From an uncultured Ruminococcus sp. (GTDB lineage: Bacteria > Bacillota > Clostridia > Oscillospirales > Ruminococcaceae), in contig CANQCJ010000061.1 in NCBI GenBank assembly GCA_947589205.1, positions 1 to 10,937 on the forward strand: a stretch of DNA of 10,937 bases, in the 5' to 3' direction. Of the stretch, positions 1-7,795 are shown piece after piece (position 1 is the first letter of the stretch; each line of letters starts with the position of its first letter). The notes beneath the pieces are model-generated. The model was given only the letters and a program-made list of their open reading frames with translations, did no database searches and had not been told where the DNA came from. Made by a program: the position numbers and the translations under genes.

Positions 1-305
1 AGACCTAACAGGTTCGCCGTGACGTTAAGGCTTATCGCTTCGAGAGCCTCGCTGTCTTTAAGCTTCGGGAAAAGCAGCCTCAGCGGCGCTTTCATAAGCT
101 TACAGAGCCTTTTGGTCAGCCCGCATTTTTGCGCCGCGCTCATAAGTCCGCCCCAAAGCCCCATCGCTCCGGCGAGACCTATACAAAGCTCCACCGCGTC
201 CGAGCAGCCGCTCAGCGCGGCATTAGCAAGCTCCTGCTCGTTTCCGAGAGCTATCGAGAAAACGACAGAAACAGTTATTAACAAAGTGATAATTACACCG
301 AACAA
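1..305 (-). CDS. spmA: Spore maturation protein A-like (SpmA), 5' part, cut by the window edge
   Basis: Reading the minus strand from 305 to 1 gives about 101 residues: a hydrophobic N-terminal segment (FGVIITLLITVSVVFSIALG), then a stretch resembling SpmA, with ELCIGLAGAMGLWGGLM, then APLRLLFPKL and NVTANLLG. In B. subtilis SpmA the equivalent parts are the nucleoside-recognition (Gate) domain region, the LFP(D)IP segment and the LMANFFGLGNA stretch. SpmA is an integral membrane protein needed for spore core dehydration and heat resistance, usually encoded beside spmB, which would lie outside this window. No ATG is available. I chose TTG at 305 because AAGAAGG (complement of 314-320) lies 8 nt upstream. 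The frame is open further upstream to an in-frame TAG, but without a better start. The family call is fairly firm and the exact start is less so. Confidence 0.8.
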   Translation of the reverse strand, partial: MFGVIITLLITVSVVFSIALGNEQELANAALSGCSDAVELCIGLAGAMGLWGGLMSAAQKCGLTKRLCKLMKAPLRLLFPKLKDSEALEAISLNVTANLLG

Positions 306-380
306 AATAAAAACCTTCTTAGTATAAATTATTAAAAAAACCTTAAATTTTCTATTTTCAAAAATTTTTCGCCAAAACTA

Positions 381-410
381 TTGACTTTTGTAATATTAGT
401 ATTGTATAAT
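381..410 (+). promoter_or_regulatory. Sigma-A promoter of abrB
   Basis: TTGACT (381-386) and TATAAT (405-410) are separated by 18 nt. Transcription should start near 417, giving an abrB leader of about 85 nt. The elements are read directly from sequence; activity is inferred. Confidence 0.75.
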
Positions 411-418
411 TATATCAG

Positions 419-466
419 GTCGGATATACTTTGGGAAAGCTGACGCTTTTTTAAAGCGCGTCCGAC
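419..466 (+). promoter_or_regulatory. Structured 5' leader of abrB
   Basis: The predicted abrB transcript starts with a compact fold. GTCGGA (419-424) pairs with TCCGAC (461-466). Inside it, CGCTTT (444-449) can pair with AAAGCG (453-458), while GACGC (442-446) can instead pair with GCGTC (458-462), which would also disrupt the outer stem. Such mutually exclusive stems are compatible with a cis-regulatory RNA or a protein-binding site. I do not recognise a known riboswitch class. Function is inference. Confidence 0.35.
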
Positions 467-502
467 ACGGATCTTTAATTTTTTAGCGCGGAGGGATTTT
501 TT

Positions 503-748
503 ATGAAATCAACCGGTATCGTCAGAAATGTCGATAACCTTGGGAGAATAGTTCTCCCGATCGAAATAAGGAGAGTTTTTAATCTTGATGCAAAGGATCA
601 GGTGGAGATCTATACCGACAACGATATGATCATTCTCAGAAAATTTCAGCGCAGCTGCGTTTTCTGCAAAAGCCCTGAGGATATCGTAGATTTCAAGGGC
701 AAAGCTATCTGCTCCAAATGCCTTGAGAGCATTAAAAACGGCGACTGA
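503..748 (+). CDS. abrB: AbrB/SpoVT-type transition-state regulator with C-terminal zinc motif
   Basis: This 81-residue protein carries an N-terminal AbrB/MazE/SpoVT swapped-hairpin DNA-binding domain (about residues 1-50), with the characteristic run GIVRNVDNLGRIVLPIEIRR. The domain dimerises and binds AT-rich DNA. Residues 52-73 contain two CxxC pairs (C52/C55 and C70/C73), probably a small zinc-binding module; this form is common in clostridial AbrB homologues and absent from B. subtilis AbrB. GGAGGG (490-495) lies 7 nt before the ATG and fixes the start. The gene has its own sigma-A promoter and leader, and ends at a strong hairpin. In Firmicutes these proteins repress stationary-phase and sporulation genes, which fits the divergent spmA-like gene next door. 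Its actual targets cannot be read from this sequence. Confidence 0.88.
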   Translation: MKSTGIVRNVDNLGRIVLPIEIRRVFNLDAKDQVEIYTDNDMIILRKFQRSCVFCKSPEDIVDFKGKAICSKCLESIKNGD

Positions 749-783
749 CTGTCTGTTTCTACATAAAGGGTACAGAAAAAGCA

Positions 784-814
784 AGAGAGAGGTAATCAAC
801 ACCTCTCTCTTTTT
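784..814 (+). terminator. Rho-independent terminator of abrB, likely bidirectional
   Basis: AGAGAGAGGT (784-793) pairs perfectly over 10 bp with ACCTCTCTCT (801-810), with a 7-nt loop, followed by TTTT. On the minus strand the same stem is followed by TGCTTTTTC, so it can also end the convergent gene whose stop codon is at 835-837. Confidence 0.85.
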
Positions 815-834
815 ATATGCGCTCGTTTTTTGAT

Positions 835-2235
835 TTATGACGGCGGCACAGATCCGTTTTCATCGGAAAATATCTCCTCCGGCTTTACGGCAAGCTCGCC
901 GTCGGCGCGTCTTATCACCTCCGTGCCGTAGGGCAGCGAAAGAAAACGCACGATGTCGCTGTCTATATTGCATATGGTGTTTATCCTGTAAAGCGAAATG
1001 CTGTAGGGGTCGGAAAGGTATTCGCGCGATTCCTCGCCGGACAGAAACAGCCAGCCGCTGTCGTTTGCCGAAAGCTCGTCGTCGGCATCGCTCATAAAGC
1101 TCTCCGGGATAATGCGCTTCATAAAGCCCACCCTGCGCCCCTCTACCGCTACCCGCTTGCTCGCGGCGCAGTATTTTCCTATATTAAGTCCGCTCGTAAA
1201 ATCTATTTCCCTGCCTAAAAGCGGTATATCCTTTTCGCGCGTATAGCCCTCGCAGGAATTTTTTCGCACGACGTCTAATATCGTGCCGAACGGGATAAGC
1301 TTTTTTACAAGCGCGTCTATGCCGTTGACGATCTTGTATTTCATCTCGTCCTCGTATATCGGCAAAAGCTGATAGAACGCCGTCATGTCGTCCTTTGAAA
1401 AAAAGCATACCCTCGCTTCGTCGCCGCCGTCCGTCTGCAAAGCGATAAGAGCCTCCGCCGTAAAGCCGGTATTCTCGATTATCGGCGTCCCGTTTGAAAA
1501 AACGTGTCCGACCGCCACCCACGAGCCGCGGTCGGCGGGAAGCCGCGTCAGCGTTCTCATATGCGCGCAGACCGCCGCTTCAAGCTCCTCGGAAGCATCG
1601 AGCGGGATATACATGACAAGCTCCGCGCGCGAGGGGGTAAAGCCCGAGATCTCCTCCGGTATCATCATTTTATACGCGCCCATGCCGACAGTCGCAAGTA
1701 TCCTTTTGCCGCGCCTGCCGGTTTGCGTTATAACGGCTATATCCGCGCTGACGACCGACGGCGACGGGTCGGGTATTATTCTCTCTATTTTCCCGAAATG
1801 CTTCTCTAAATGTGCGAGTATCGCTTTGCGCTGCACCTCCGAATAATAAGAGGTACGCCGCTCCATGTCGGCGGCGCATATGCGCTTTAGCTCCTCCGCC
1901 TGCGGCGTCATTTCGGAAAGAGCCTCCATAAGCGCAAGCTCCGACAAAGCGTCCGCCGTCCTGCCCATTGCAAAGCAGGCCCTCGCAAGCTGGTAATGCC
2001 ACTCGCCGTTTCTTACCCCCTGCTCATAATAATGCAGCAGCACCGCTTCCGCGCCCTCGTAAAGCTCCTCGCCGTTTTCCTCAGAAATATCTATCAGCGC
2101 TCTTGCGAAAATTATCCCGATCTCCATATCGCTGCGCACCTCTTCGGTATTCATCAGCAGATCCGCTATCTCCTCGTTTTTCCCGCTCTCATAGAGCTTT
2201 AACGCTTCTTCCTTCAAGCCTTCCTTGCCGCTCAT
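835..2235 (-). CDS. TPR-like, SUFU and DUF2185 domain protein (orphan immunity-like)
   Basis: This 466-residue cytoplasmic protein has three parts. Residues about 1-125 are helical and TPR-like (EEALKLYESGK, WHYQLARACFAMGRTADALSEL). Residues about 140-315 resemble the bacterial suppressor-of-fused (SUFU) domain, with GMGAYKMMIPEE, AELVMYIP, WVAVGHVFSNG and LLPIYEDEMKYK. Residues about 355-445 match DUF2185 (ASKRVAVEGRRVGFMKR, then NDSGWLFLSGEE and ISLYRINTICNID). Bacterial SUFU domains, and DUF2185-type domains, are known from polymorphic-toxin immunity proteins, but no toxin is adjacent here. A longer reading frame begins at 2295, but AAGGAG (complement of 2245-2250) lies 9 nt before the ATG at 2235, and the inferred transcription start near 2253 excludes the longer form. 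Domain calls are by remembered motif. The cellular role is unknown. Confidence 0.8.
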   Translation of the reverse strand: MSGKEGLKEEALKLYESGKNEEIADLLMNTEEVRSDMEIGIIFARALIDISEENGEELYEGAEAVLLHYYEQGVRNGEWHYQLARACFAMGRTADALSELALMEALSEMTPQAEELKRICAADMERRTSYYSEVQRKAILAHLEKHFGKIERIIPDPSPSVVSADIAVITQTGRRGKRILATVGMGAYKMMIPEEISGFTPSRAELVMYIPLDASEELEAAVCAHMRTLTRLPADRGSWVAVGHVFSNGTPIIENTGFTAEALIALQTDGGDEARVCFFSKDDMTAFYQLLPIYEDEMKYKIVNGIDALVKKLIPFGTILDVVRKNSCEGYTREKDIPLLGREIDFTSGLNIGKYCAASKRVAVEGRRVGFMKRIIPESFMSDADDELSANDSGWLFLSGEESREYLSDPYSISLYRINTICNIDSDIVRFLSLPYGTEVIRRADGELAVKPEEIFSDENGSVPPS

Positions 2236-2259
2236 TTTCTCACTCTCCTTTTTCAAATT

Positions 2260-2288
2260 ATTATAACACATCATAATGAAAATGTCAA
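2260..2288 (-). promoter_or_regulatory. Perfect-consensus sigma-A promoter of the SUFU/DUF2185 gene
   Basis: On the minus strand TTGACA (complement of 2283-2288) and TATAAT (complement of 2260-2265) both match consensus exactly, with the ideal 17-nt spacer. Transcription should begin near 2253, about 18 nt before the chosen ATG, with the ribosome binding site in between. Strong, probably constitutive expression is inferred. Confidence 0.9.
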
Positions 2289-2354
2289 ACGGCAATTTTT
2301 AACGCTTTAAAATACGCGCAGAATTTTTTTGCAAAAAAATTTTTTGTTTTCTCC

Positions 2355-2383
2355 TTGCATATCTAAACAATATATGTTATAAT
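2355..2383 (+). promoter_or_regulatory. Sigma-A promoter of the GH2 gene
   Basis: TTGCAT (2355-2360) and TATAAT (2378-2383) are 17 nt apart, with TG one base ahead of the -10 box (extended -10). The inferred start near 2390 leaves a leader of about 33 nt. It is divergent from the neighbouring minus-strand promoter, with about 65 nt between the two -35 boxes. No clear operator was seen in between. Confidence 0.75.
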
Positions 2384-2422
2384 AAAGTATGAAATACGGC
2401 TGACGGAAAGGATCTGAAAAGC

Positions 2423-5170
2423 ATGATAACAAAAATAGACCTTAGCGGCGTCTGGAGGCTCGCTCTTGACAAGGAATGCAGGGGAATTATTCCCGATTTT
2501 GACGATGAGATAAGTCTGCCCGATACTACCTCTCATGCAGGAAAGGGCGAGGACAATCCCGCGCGCGAGGAGGGCACGCTTACCGACACCAAGCTCTTCG
2601 AGGGAGACGCCTGGTTCTCTAAGACCGTCGATCTGAGCTGCGCCGAAAACAAGACCGCAAAGCTTTATCTTGAAAGAACAAGAATGACTAAGCTTTATAT
2701 CGACGGCGAATATATTTCAAGCGCGGACAGTCTGACATCTCCGCATATTTACGATATATCCCGCTTTGCCGACGGCAAGCCTCACGAGCTGACTGTTTGT
2801 GTAACAAACGTGGGCTACCCCACAAAGGGCGGACACCTGACCTCTCCCGATACGCAGACAAACTGGAACGGCATTACGGGAGAGATCTCCGTAAGGGTTT
2901 TTGAAAAAACTCACGCGGAGGACGTAAGAGCTTATACGCTGTTTGAACAAAAGGCATTTAAGATAACCGGAAAAATCGTCGGCGAAAAAAGCGGCAGGCT
3001 TACCGTTTCCGCCGAAAGCTTCAACCTTCCCGAGGGCGGCTGCGCGCATATCCCCGCGCCTGTCGAAGCGGTTTACGAAAACGGCGGGTTTTCCGTCGTT
3101 TTGCCCCTCGGCGAAAACGCGAGGACTTGGGACGAATATTCTCCGGAGCTTTATAAAATAAGCGTTTCCGTCGGCAATGATACCGTGACGGTCACGGCGG
3201 GATTTAAAGAGCTTAAAGCCTGCTCGGATAAATTCTATATAAACGGCAGAAAAACCTTTATGCGCGGCAAGCACGACGGACTTATCTTCCCTAAGACCGG
3301 CTTTGCGCCGACCGATACCGCAGAATGGATACGCATACTGAAAATTTCAAAGTCCTACGGCATGAACCACTACAGATTCCACACCTGCTGCCCGCCCGAG
3401 GCGGCTTTTGAAGCCGCCGATATCGTGGGTATCTACATGGAGCCGCAGCTGCCGTTCTGGGGCACGATACAGGCTCCCGGCGAGGAGGGCTTTAACGAAG
3501 CCGAACAGAATTATCTTATCGCGGAGGGCTTCAGAATGCTCTCGGCGTTCGGCAATCACCCGTCCTTCTGCATGATGTCTATGGGCAACGAGCTTTGGGG
3601 CAGCACTCAACGTCTTAACGATATCATAGGCGCGTACAAAAAATTCGACCCGCGTCATCTTTACACCCAAGGCTCGAATAATTTCCAGTGGTTTCCCAAC
3701 GTTGTGGAAAACGACGACTATTTTGTCGGCGTAAGGCTCGCCAACGACCGCCTTATACGCGGCTCATACGCCATGTGCGACGCTCCGCTCGGTCATATAC
3801 AGACCGATAAGCCGTCGGCAAATCACAATTACGACAGCGCGGTACGCCCGGCTCACGCCGCTTCGGCTACCGCTTCGGCTGACGGCACCGTTCAGATACA
3901 GTACGGCACTACCATGAAAACCGTCAAGGCTAACGAAGCGGACGCGGATTTTATCCCTAAAGTGCCGATAGTTACTCACGAGATCGGTCAGTATGAGACC
4001 TATCCGGATTTCGATGAGATAGAAAAGTATACCGGCAGCATTAAAGCGAGAAATTTTGAGATATTCAGAGAACGTCTCGATAAAAAGGGTCTGCTCAAAT
4101 ATGCAAAGGATTATTTCAAGGCGTCCGGCGCGCTCGCCGCGGCATGCTACAAGGAGGAGATGGAATCGGTGTTCCGCTCGGCATCGCTCGGCGGTTTCCA
4201 GATACTCGATATACAGGATTTCAGCGGTCAGGGCACCGCGCTTGTCGGTATGCTCGACGCGTTCATGGACGAAAAGGGCATATGCTCTCCCGAGCAGTGG
4301 AGAGAATTTTGCAATGACGCCGTTATCATGGCGGAATTTGACGACTATGTGCTCGAGGAGCAAAGCGAATTTACCTACAGGATAAGACTTACCGACTTCC
4401 GCCCGAACGGCATACGCGGCAAACGCTGGAGCGCAAGGCTCGTCTGCGAATGCGGCTCTGTTATTTCAGCCGCCGAGGGCGTTGTTCCCGACAGCGATGA
4501 AAACTATCTTATCCTCGATACGCAGACCGTAACGCTCCCCGAGCTTGAAACGCCCAAAACGCTTACGCTGTCGCTCCGCATAGAGGATACGGACGTTAAA
4601 AATCATTACGAGCTTAAAGTATTCCCCAAACGCGAAAGCGTTGACATACACGGCGCGTTCATCTTTGAAAGGCTTAACGATGAAGCCGACAGCCTGCTGA
4701 AGCAGGGCAAGACCGTTCTTCTGCTGCCAACGCTCGAAAGCCTTAAAGACCGCTCGATCGAGGGCTTCTACTGTCAGGACTTCTGGTGCTATCATATGTT
4801 CCGGCTGATATCGGAAATGATGGGCAAGCCCGAGCCTGTCGGCACTATGGGTCTGCTTATACAAAAGGATCACCCCGCGCTTGCGGATTTTCCCGGCGAA
4901 AGCTTCTCTACTCCGCAGTGGTACGAGATAGTTTCCAATTCCGTCAGCGAGATACTCGACGATCTTCCCGGAGAAAGAAACGTGATAGTCAGAACGATAG
5001 ACAACTTTGAAAGAAACCACGATCTCGGTCTGCTCTATGAATACAAACGCTTTGACGGAAATGTCCTCGTCTGCTGCTGCGACCTCGAAAAAGCGGCGGC
5101 CTCCCCCGAGGGCAGACAGTTTGCTTATTCGATCATCGAGTATGTAAAACGCTGCAACGCTCAAAAATAA
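2423..5170 (+). CDS. Glycoside hydrolase family 2 enzyme (beta-galactosidase/beta-glucuronidase superfamily)
   Basis: This 915-residue protein has a GH2 layout. A sugar-binding jelly-roll covers about residues 5-160 (WFSKTVDL, LYLERTRMTKLYIDG, TNWNGITGEI), an immunoglobulin-like sandwich about 165-262, and a TIM barrel from about 270 (FYINGRKTFMRG). The probable acid/base is E390 in SMGNELWG, and the probable nucleophile is E520 in VTHEIGQYE. The spacing of 130 residues is longer than in LacZ because of an inserted segment around 440-510. Residues about 755-910 form an extra C-terminal alpha/beta region (KTVLLLPTLESL, NVLVCCCDLE). No signal peptide is visible, so it probably acts in the cytoplasm on imported oligosaccharides. 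The substrate cannot be assigned; GH2 includes galactosidases, glucuronidases, mannosidases and arabinosidases. The ribosome binding site is AAAGGA near 2407-2412. The next gene follows after 33 nt, probably in one operon. Confidence 0.87.
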   Translation: MITKIDLSGVWRLALDKECRGIIPDFDDEISLPDTTSHAGKGEDNPAREEGTLTDTKLFEGDAWFSKTVDLSCAENKTAKLYLERTRMTKLYIDGEYISSADSLTSPHIYDISRFADGKPHELTVCVTNVGYPTKGGHLTSPDTQTNWNGITGEISVRVFEKTHAEDVRAYTLFEQKAFKITGKIVGEKSGRLTVSAESFNLPEGGCAHIPAPVEAVYENGGFSVVLPLGENARTWDEYSPELYKISVSVGNDTVTVTAGFKELKACSDKFYINGRKTFMRGKHDGLIFPKTGFAPTDTAEWIRILKISKSYGMNHYRFHTCCPPEAAFEAADIVGIYMEPQLPFWGTIQAPGEEGFNEAEQNYLIAEGFRMLSAFGNHPSFCMMSMGNELWGSTQRLNDIIGAYKKFDPRHLYTQGSNNFQWFPNVVENDDYFVGVRLANDRLIRGSYAMCDAPLGHIQTDKPSANHNYDSAVRPAHAASATASADGTVQIQYGTTMKTVKANEADADFIPKVPIVTHEIGQYETYPDFDEIEKYTGSIKARNFEIFRERLDKKGLLKYAKDYFKASGALAAACYKEEMESVFRSASLGGFQILDIQDFSGQGTALVGMLDAFMDEKGICSPEQWREFCNDAVIMAEFDDYVLEEQSEFTYRIRLTDFRPNGIRGKRWSARLVCECGSVISAAEGVVPDSDENYLILDTQTVTLPELETPKTLTLSLRIEDTDVKNHYELKVFPKRESVDIHGAFIFERLNDEADSLLKQGKTVLLLPTLESLKDRSIEGFYCQDFWCYHMFRLISEMMGKPEPVGTMGLLIQKDHPALADFPGESFSTPQWYEIVSNSVSEILDDLPGERNVIVRTIDNFERNHDLGLLYEYKRFDGNVLVCCCDLEKAAASPEGRQFAYSIIEYVKRCNAQK

Positions 5171-5203
5171 TTAAAGATATAAAAAACCTAAGAAGGAACA
5201 AAA

Positions 5204-6289
5204 ATGAATAAAAGAAAGAAAAAGACAAGGCTTAAGACTGCCGGTCTGCTGATACTGCTGCTGCTCGCTCTGCTTGCGGCGGCGGGTATCGGCTTTATCT
5301 TGAAAACGGCTTTTAAAAGCGACAAAAAAACTATAGAAAAAAAAGACCTGTCCTCTCAGCAAGCCGGATCCCTCCCGTCCGAGACCGAAAGCCTCCCCGA
5401 ACGCGAGATAGATATATCCCTGCTCAAAGAAAATTTTACCTATTACGCTATCCCCTCCTCCCAACTCGACAGCGGCTTGCTAAGCTCCGGAGGTATCGCG
5501 GACGAAAGCTCCTTGCAGCCGGTATACAATTCGCTTTTTACCTTAGAGGGCTTGCAGATAGCTTCGCTCGAGGACGCCTCTCTTAAATGCTCTAACGCTT
5601 TGATAAAGCCGCTCAATGATATGCTCTGCGCTTTTTATGAGCGCACCGGGCTTAGGACTATCCTTATCAAAAAGGCTTACGAGCCTTATCAAGCTCAAAG
5701 CCTTGAAGGCTATGACCACTACGACGAATACGGAAATTATCTCGGCTATTACGCGGACGAAACGCCCGCCTCGCCCTGCGCCGAACACGAAAACGGCGTG
5801 AGCATAGACCTTGCGCTTTATGACAGGGACAGCGGCGTCATCAGCGATTTTCAAAGCGTCGGCGAGTATCAGTGGTTTGAAAACAACGCGTTCAGATACG
5901 GCTTTATTTTGCGCTACGGCGAAAACAAACAGCAGCTTACCGGAAGGGAATACTATCCCGCGCATTTTCGCTATGTCGGCGTCGCCGCGGCTAAGGCTAT
6001 GCACGACCGCGGGCTTTGCTTGGAGGAATTTAACGATGTGATAAAAGGCTGTTCCTTCGACAGTCCTATGAGCGTAAACACCGAAAGCGGACTTTGGCTT
6101 ATCTACTACATCGCCGATTCCGGACTTGAGGTCACTCAGGCGCAGATACCGACCGCTGCCGACGGACAAACGCCGCCGTTTGAAATTTCGGGAAATTCCT
6201 CCGACGGATATATAATTTGCGTCAAAGCCGACGCTTCCCTGCTCTCGGCTGAGACCGATCTGACCTCGAGCTTCGATACGAACGGTTAA
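5204..6289 (+). CDS. Membrane-anchored VanY-like D,D-carboxypeptidase family protein (peptidase M15B)
   Basis: This 361-residue protein begins with a basic stretch and one membrane segment (about residues 13-33), followed by a Ser/Glu/Lys-rich linker to about 70, then an extracellular domain resembling VanY/LdcB peptidases. Zinc-ligand candidates are H195 and D202 in EHENGVSIDL, and H254 in YPAHFRYVG. VanY-type enzymes trim the terminal D-Ala from peptidoglycan stem peptides. Two positions differ from the usual motifs: the Ser of SxHxxGxAxD is Ala193, and the Glu three residues before the last His (EPWH) is Tyr251, although a Glu lies at 249. It may be a variant subgroup or catalytically altered. 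AGAAGGA (5191-5197) lies 6 nt before the ATG. It probably shares a transcript with the GH2 gene, although the functional link is not obvious. Confidence 0.82.
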   Translation: MNKRKKKTRLKTAGLLILLLLALLAAAGIGFILKTAFKSDKKTIEKKDLSSQQAGSLPSETESLPEREIDISLLKENFTYYAIPSSQLDSGLLSSGGIADESSLQPVYNSLFTLEGLQIASLEDASLKCSNALIKPLNDMLCAFYERTGLRTILIKKAYEPYQAQSLEGYDHYDEYGNYLGYYADETPASPCAEHENGVSIDLALYDRDSGVISDFQSVGEYQWFENNAFRYGFILRYGENKQQLTGREYYPAHFRYVGVAAAKAMHDRGLCLEEFNDVIKGCSFDSPMSVNTESGLWLIYYIADSGLEVTQAQIPTAADGQTPPFEISGNSSDGYIICVKADASLLSAETDLTSSFDTNG

Positions 6290-6336
6290 TATTATTATAT
6301 TCCCTTATGTTTTTAAATAGTTTTTTCACAAAATCC

Positions 6337-6345
6337 TGCTATAAT
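6337..6345 (+). promoter_or_regulatory. Possible extended -10 promoter of the MATE-esterase pair
   Basis: TGCTATAAT (6337-6345) is a perfect extended -10 element in the 88-nt AT-rich gap after the peptidase gene. No good -35 hexamer lies 16-18 nt upstream. No terminator is visible in the gap either, so read-through from the GH2 promoter is also likely. Confidence 0.5.
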
Positions 6346-6383
6346 TACATTTGTGATTTTATAATTAAGGGAAGTGTTTGAAA

Positions 6384-7778
6384 ATGACCGCCGTAGCGGA
6401 GAAAACCTTGGTCAGAGAGGAAAATAAAATGGGCGTTATGCCTGTCGGCAGGCTCGTGCTTTCGATGTCGCTGCCGATGATGGCCTCCATGCTCGTACAG
6501 TCGCTCTATAATATCGTAGACAGCTTTTTTGTGGCGCAGCTCGATAAAAACGCCTTTACCGCGCTGTCGCTCGCCTTTCCGCTGCAAAATCTGATGATAG
6601 CCGTCGGCGTCGGCACTGCTGTCGGCGTGAACGCAAATCTTTCTCGCTCGCTCGGCGAGAAAAAATTCGAGCTTGCAAATAAGTACGCAAAGACCGGCTT
6701 GTTCCTCTCGGGCGTTTGCACGCTCGTGTTTATGCTGGTCGCAGTGCTTTTTACAAGGCTCTACTTTAACATTCAGACCGACGTTAAGGCTACCGCCGAT
6801 TACGGCTGCACCTATATGTTTATCGTGACCTTCGTCTGCATCGGACTTTTCGTTCAGGTAATGACCGAAAGGCTTTTGCAGTCGACCGGAAAAACGCTGC
6901 TCTCTATGTTCACGCAGGGGTTGGGCGCGATACTTAATATCATCTTAGACCCGCTGCTTATTTTCGGTATCGGTCCTTTCCCGAAGCTCGGCATCGCGGG
7001 CGCGGCTATCGCCACCGTTATGGGTCAGTGCGCGGCGGCGGCTCTCGGCATCTATCTTAACGTGAGCAGGAACAAGGAAATAAACATAAATATGCGCGGC
7101 TTTAAGCCTCAAAAGGCTCTTGTCGGAAAAATTTATTCCATCGGCGTGCCGTCTATCATAATGGCTTCGATAACGAGCGTTATGACCTTTATGCTCAATC
7201 TGATACTTTCGCGCTTTGACGAGCTTACCGACACGCTTCAATCGGCTCTCGGCGCGTATTTCAAGCTTCAAAGCTTTATCTTCATGCCGGTGTTCGGACT
7301 TAACAACGGCACCGTTCCGATAATTTCCTACAACTACGGCGCGGGCAAGCGGACGAGAGTTATAAAAACCATTAAGCTCTCCGCGCTGTTTGCGACCATA
7401 ATAATGCTTATCGGTCTTGCGCTCATGCAGCTTATACCGTCGGTCATGCTCGGTATCTTTAAGCCTGACGCGCAGCTTTTAAAATACGGCGTTCCCGCGC
7501 TCAGGATCATAAGTCTTTCGTTTATCTTCGCGGGAATGAGCATTGTTTTCAGCTCCTCCTTCCAGTCTCTCGGCAAGCCGCTGAATTCCATGATGGTCTC
7601 CATCGCCCGCCAGCTCGTGATATTAGTGCCGACGGCGTTCCTGCTTTCGCTTACCGGAAAAGCCGATATGGTATGGTGGTCGTTCCCGATAGCGGAGATA
7701 TTTTCCTTCGCCGCCTGCTGCTTCTTTATGGCAAGGCTCAACAAAAACGTTATTAGCAGGATCCCCGACAATATTTAA
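6384..7778 (+). CDS. MATE family multidrug/solute efflux transporter
   Basis: This integral membrane protein of about 464 residues has the expected MATE length and about 12 hydrophobic helices in two halves. The N-terminal signature is typical (MPVGRLVLSMSLPMMASMLVQSLYNIVD, quoted in part: LSMSLPMMASMLVQSLYNIV), followed by TALSLAFPLQNLMIAVGVG and ANLSRSLGEKK. The second half contains PSIIMASITSVMTFMLN and NNGTVPIISYNYGAG. MATE proteins export drugs or metabolites using a sodium or proton gradient; the substrate cannot be predicted. The start is ambiguous. AAGGGA (6367-6372) lies 11 nt before the ATG at 6384 and 5 nt before an in-frame TTG at 6378. A shorter form from an ATG at 6429 would lose only the variable N-terminus. 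The stop lies 17 nt before the esterase start, indicating an operon. Confidence 0.9.
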   Translation: MTAVAEKTLVREENKMGVMPVGRLVLSMSLPMMASMLVQSLYNIVDSFFVAQLDKNAFTALSLAFPLQNLMIAVGVGTAVGVNANLSRSLGEKKFELANKYAKTGLFLSGVCTLVFMLVAVLFTRLYFNIQTDVKATADYGCTYMFIVTFVCIGLFVQVMTERLLQSTGKTLLSMFTQGLGAILNIILDPLLIFGIGPFPKLGIAGAAIATVMGQCAAAALGIYLNVSRNKEININMRGFKPQKALVGKIYSIGVPSIIMASITSVMTFMLNLILSRFDELTDTLQSALGAYFKLQSFIFMPVFGLNNGTVPIISYNYGAGKRTRVIKTIKLSALFATIIMLIGLALMQLIPSVMLGIFKPDAQLLKYGVPALRIISLSFIFAGMSIVFSSSFQSLGKPLNSMMVSIARQLVILVPTAFLLSLTGKADMVWWSFPIAEIFSFAACCFFMARLNKNVISRIPDNI

Positions 7779-7795
7779 AACAGGAGTTTTTTGAC

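Noticed and set aside
320..360. TATACTA on the minus strand as a sigma-G/-F type -10 box for the spmA-like gene
   Set aside because: No matching -35 element at the right distance, and a start there would remove the ribosome binding site.
419..466. c-di-GMP riboswitch in the abrB leader
   Set aside because: The conserved bases and tetraloop-receptor arrangement of that class are not present.
2236..2295. N-terminal extension of the SUFU/DUF2185 protein starting at 2295
   Set aside because: The perfect promoter at 2260-2288 lies inside the extension, and a good ribosome binding site precedes the ATG at 2235.
3764..4363. Long antisense frames inside the GH2 gene (also 2717-3274 and 4466-5164)
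   Set aside because: They are by-products of codon usage on the coding strand, have no ribosome binding sites and resemble no family.
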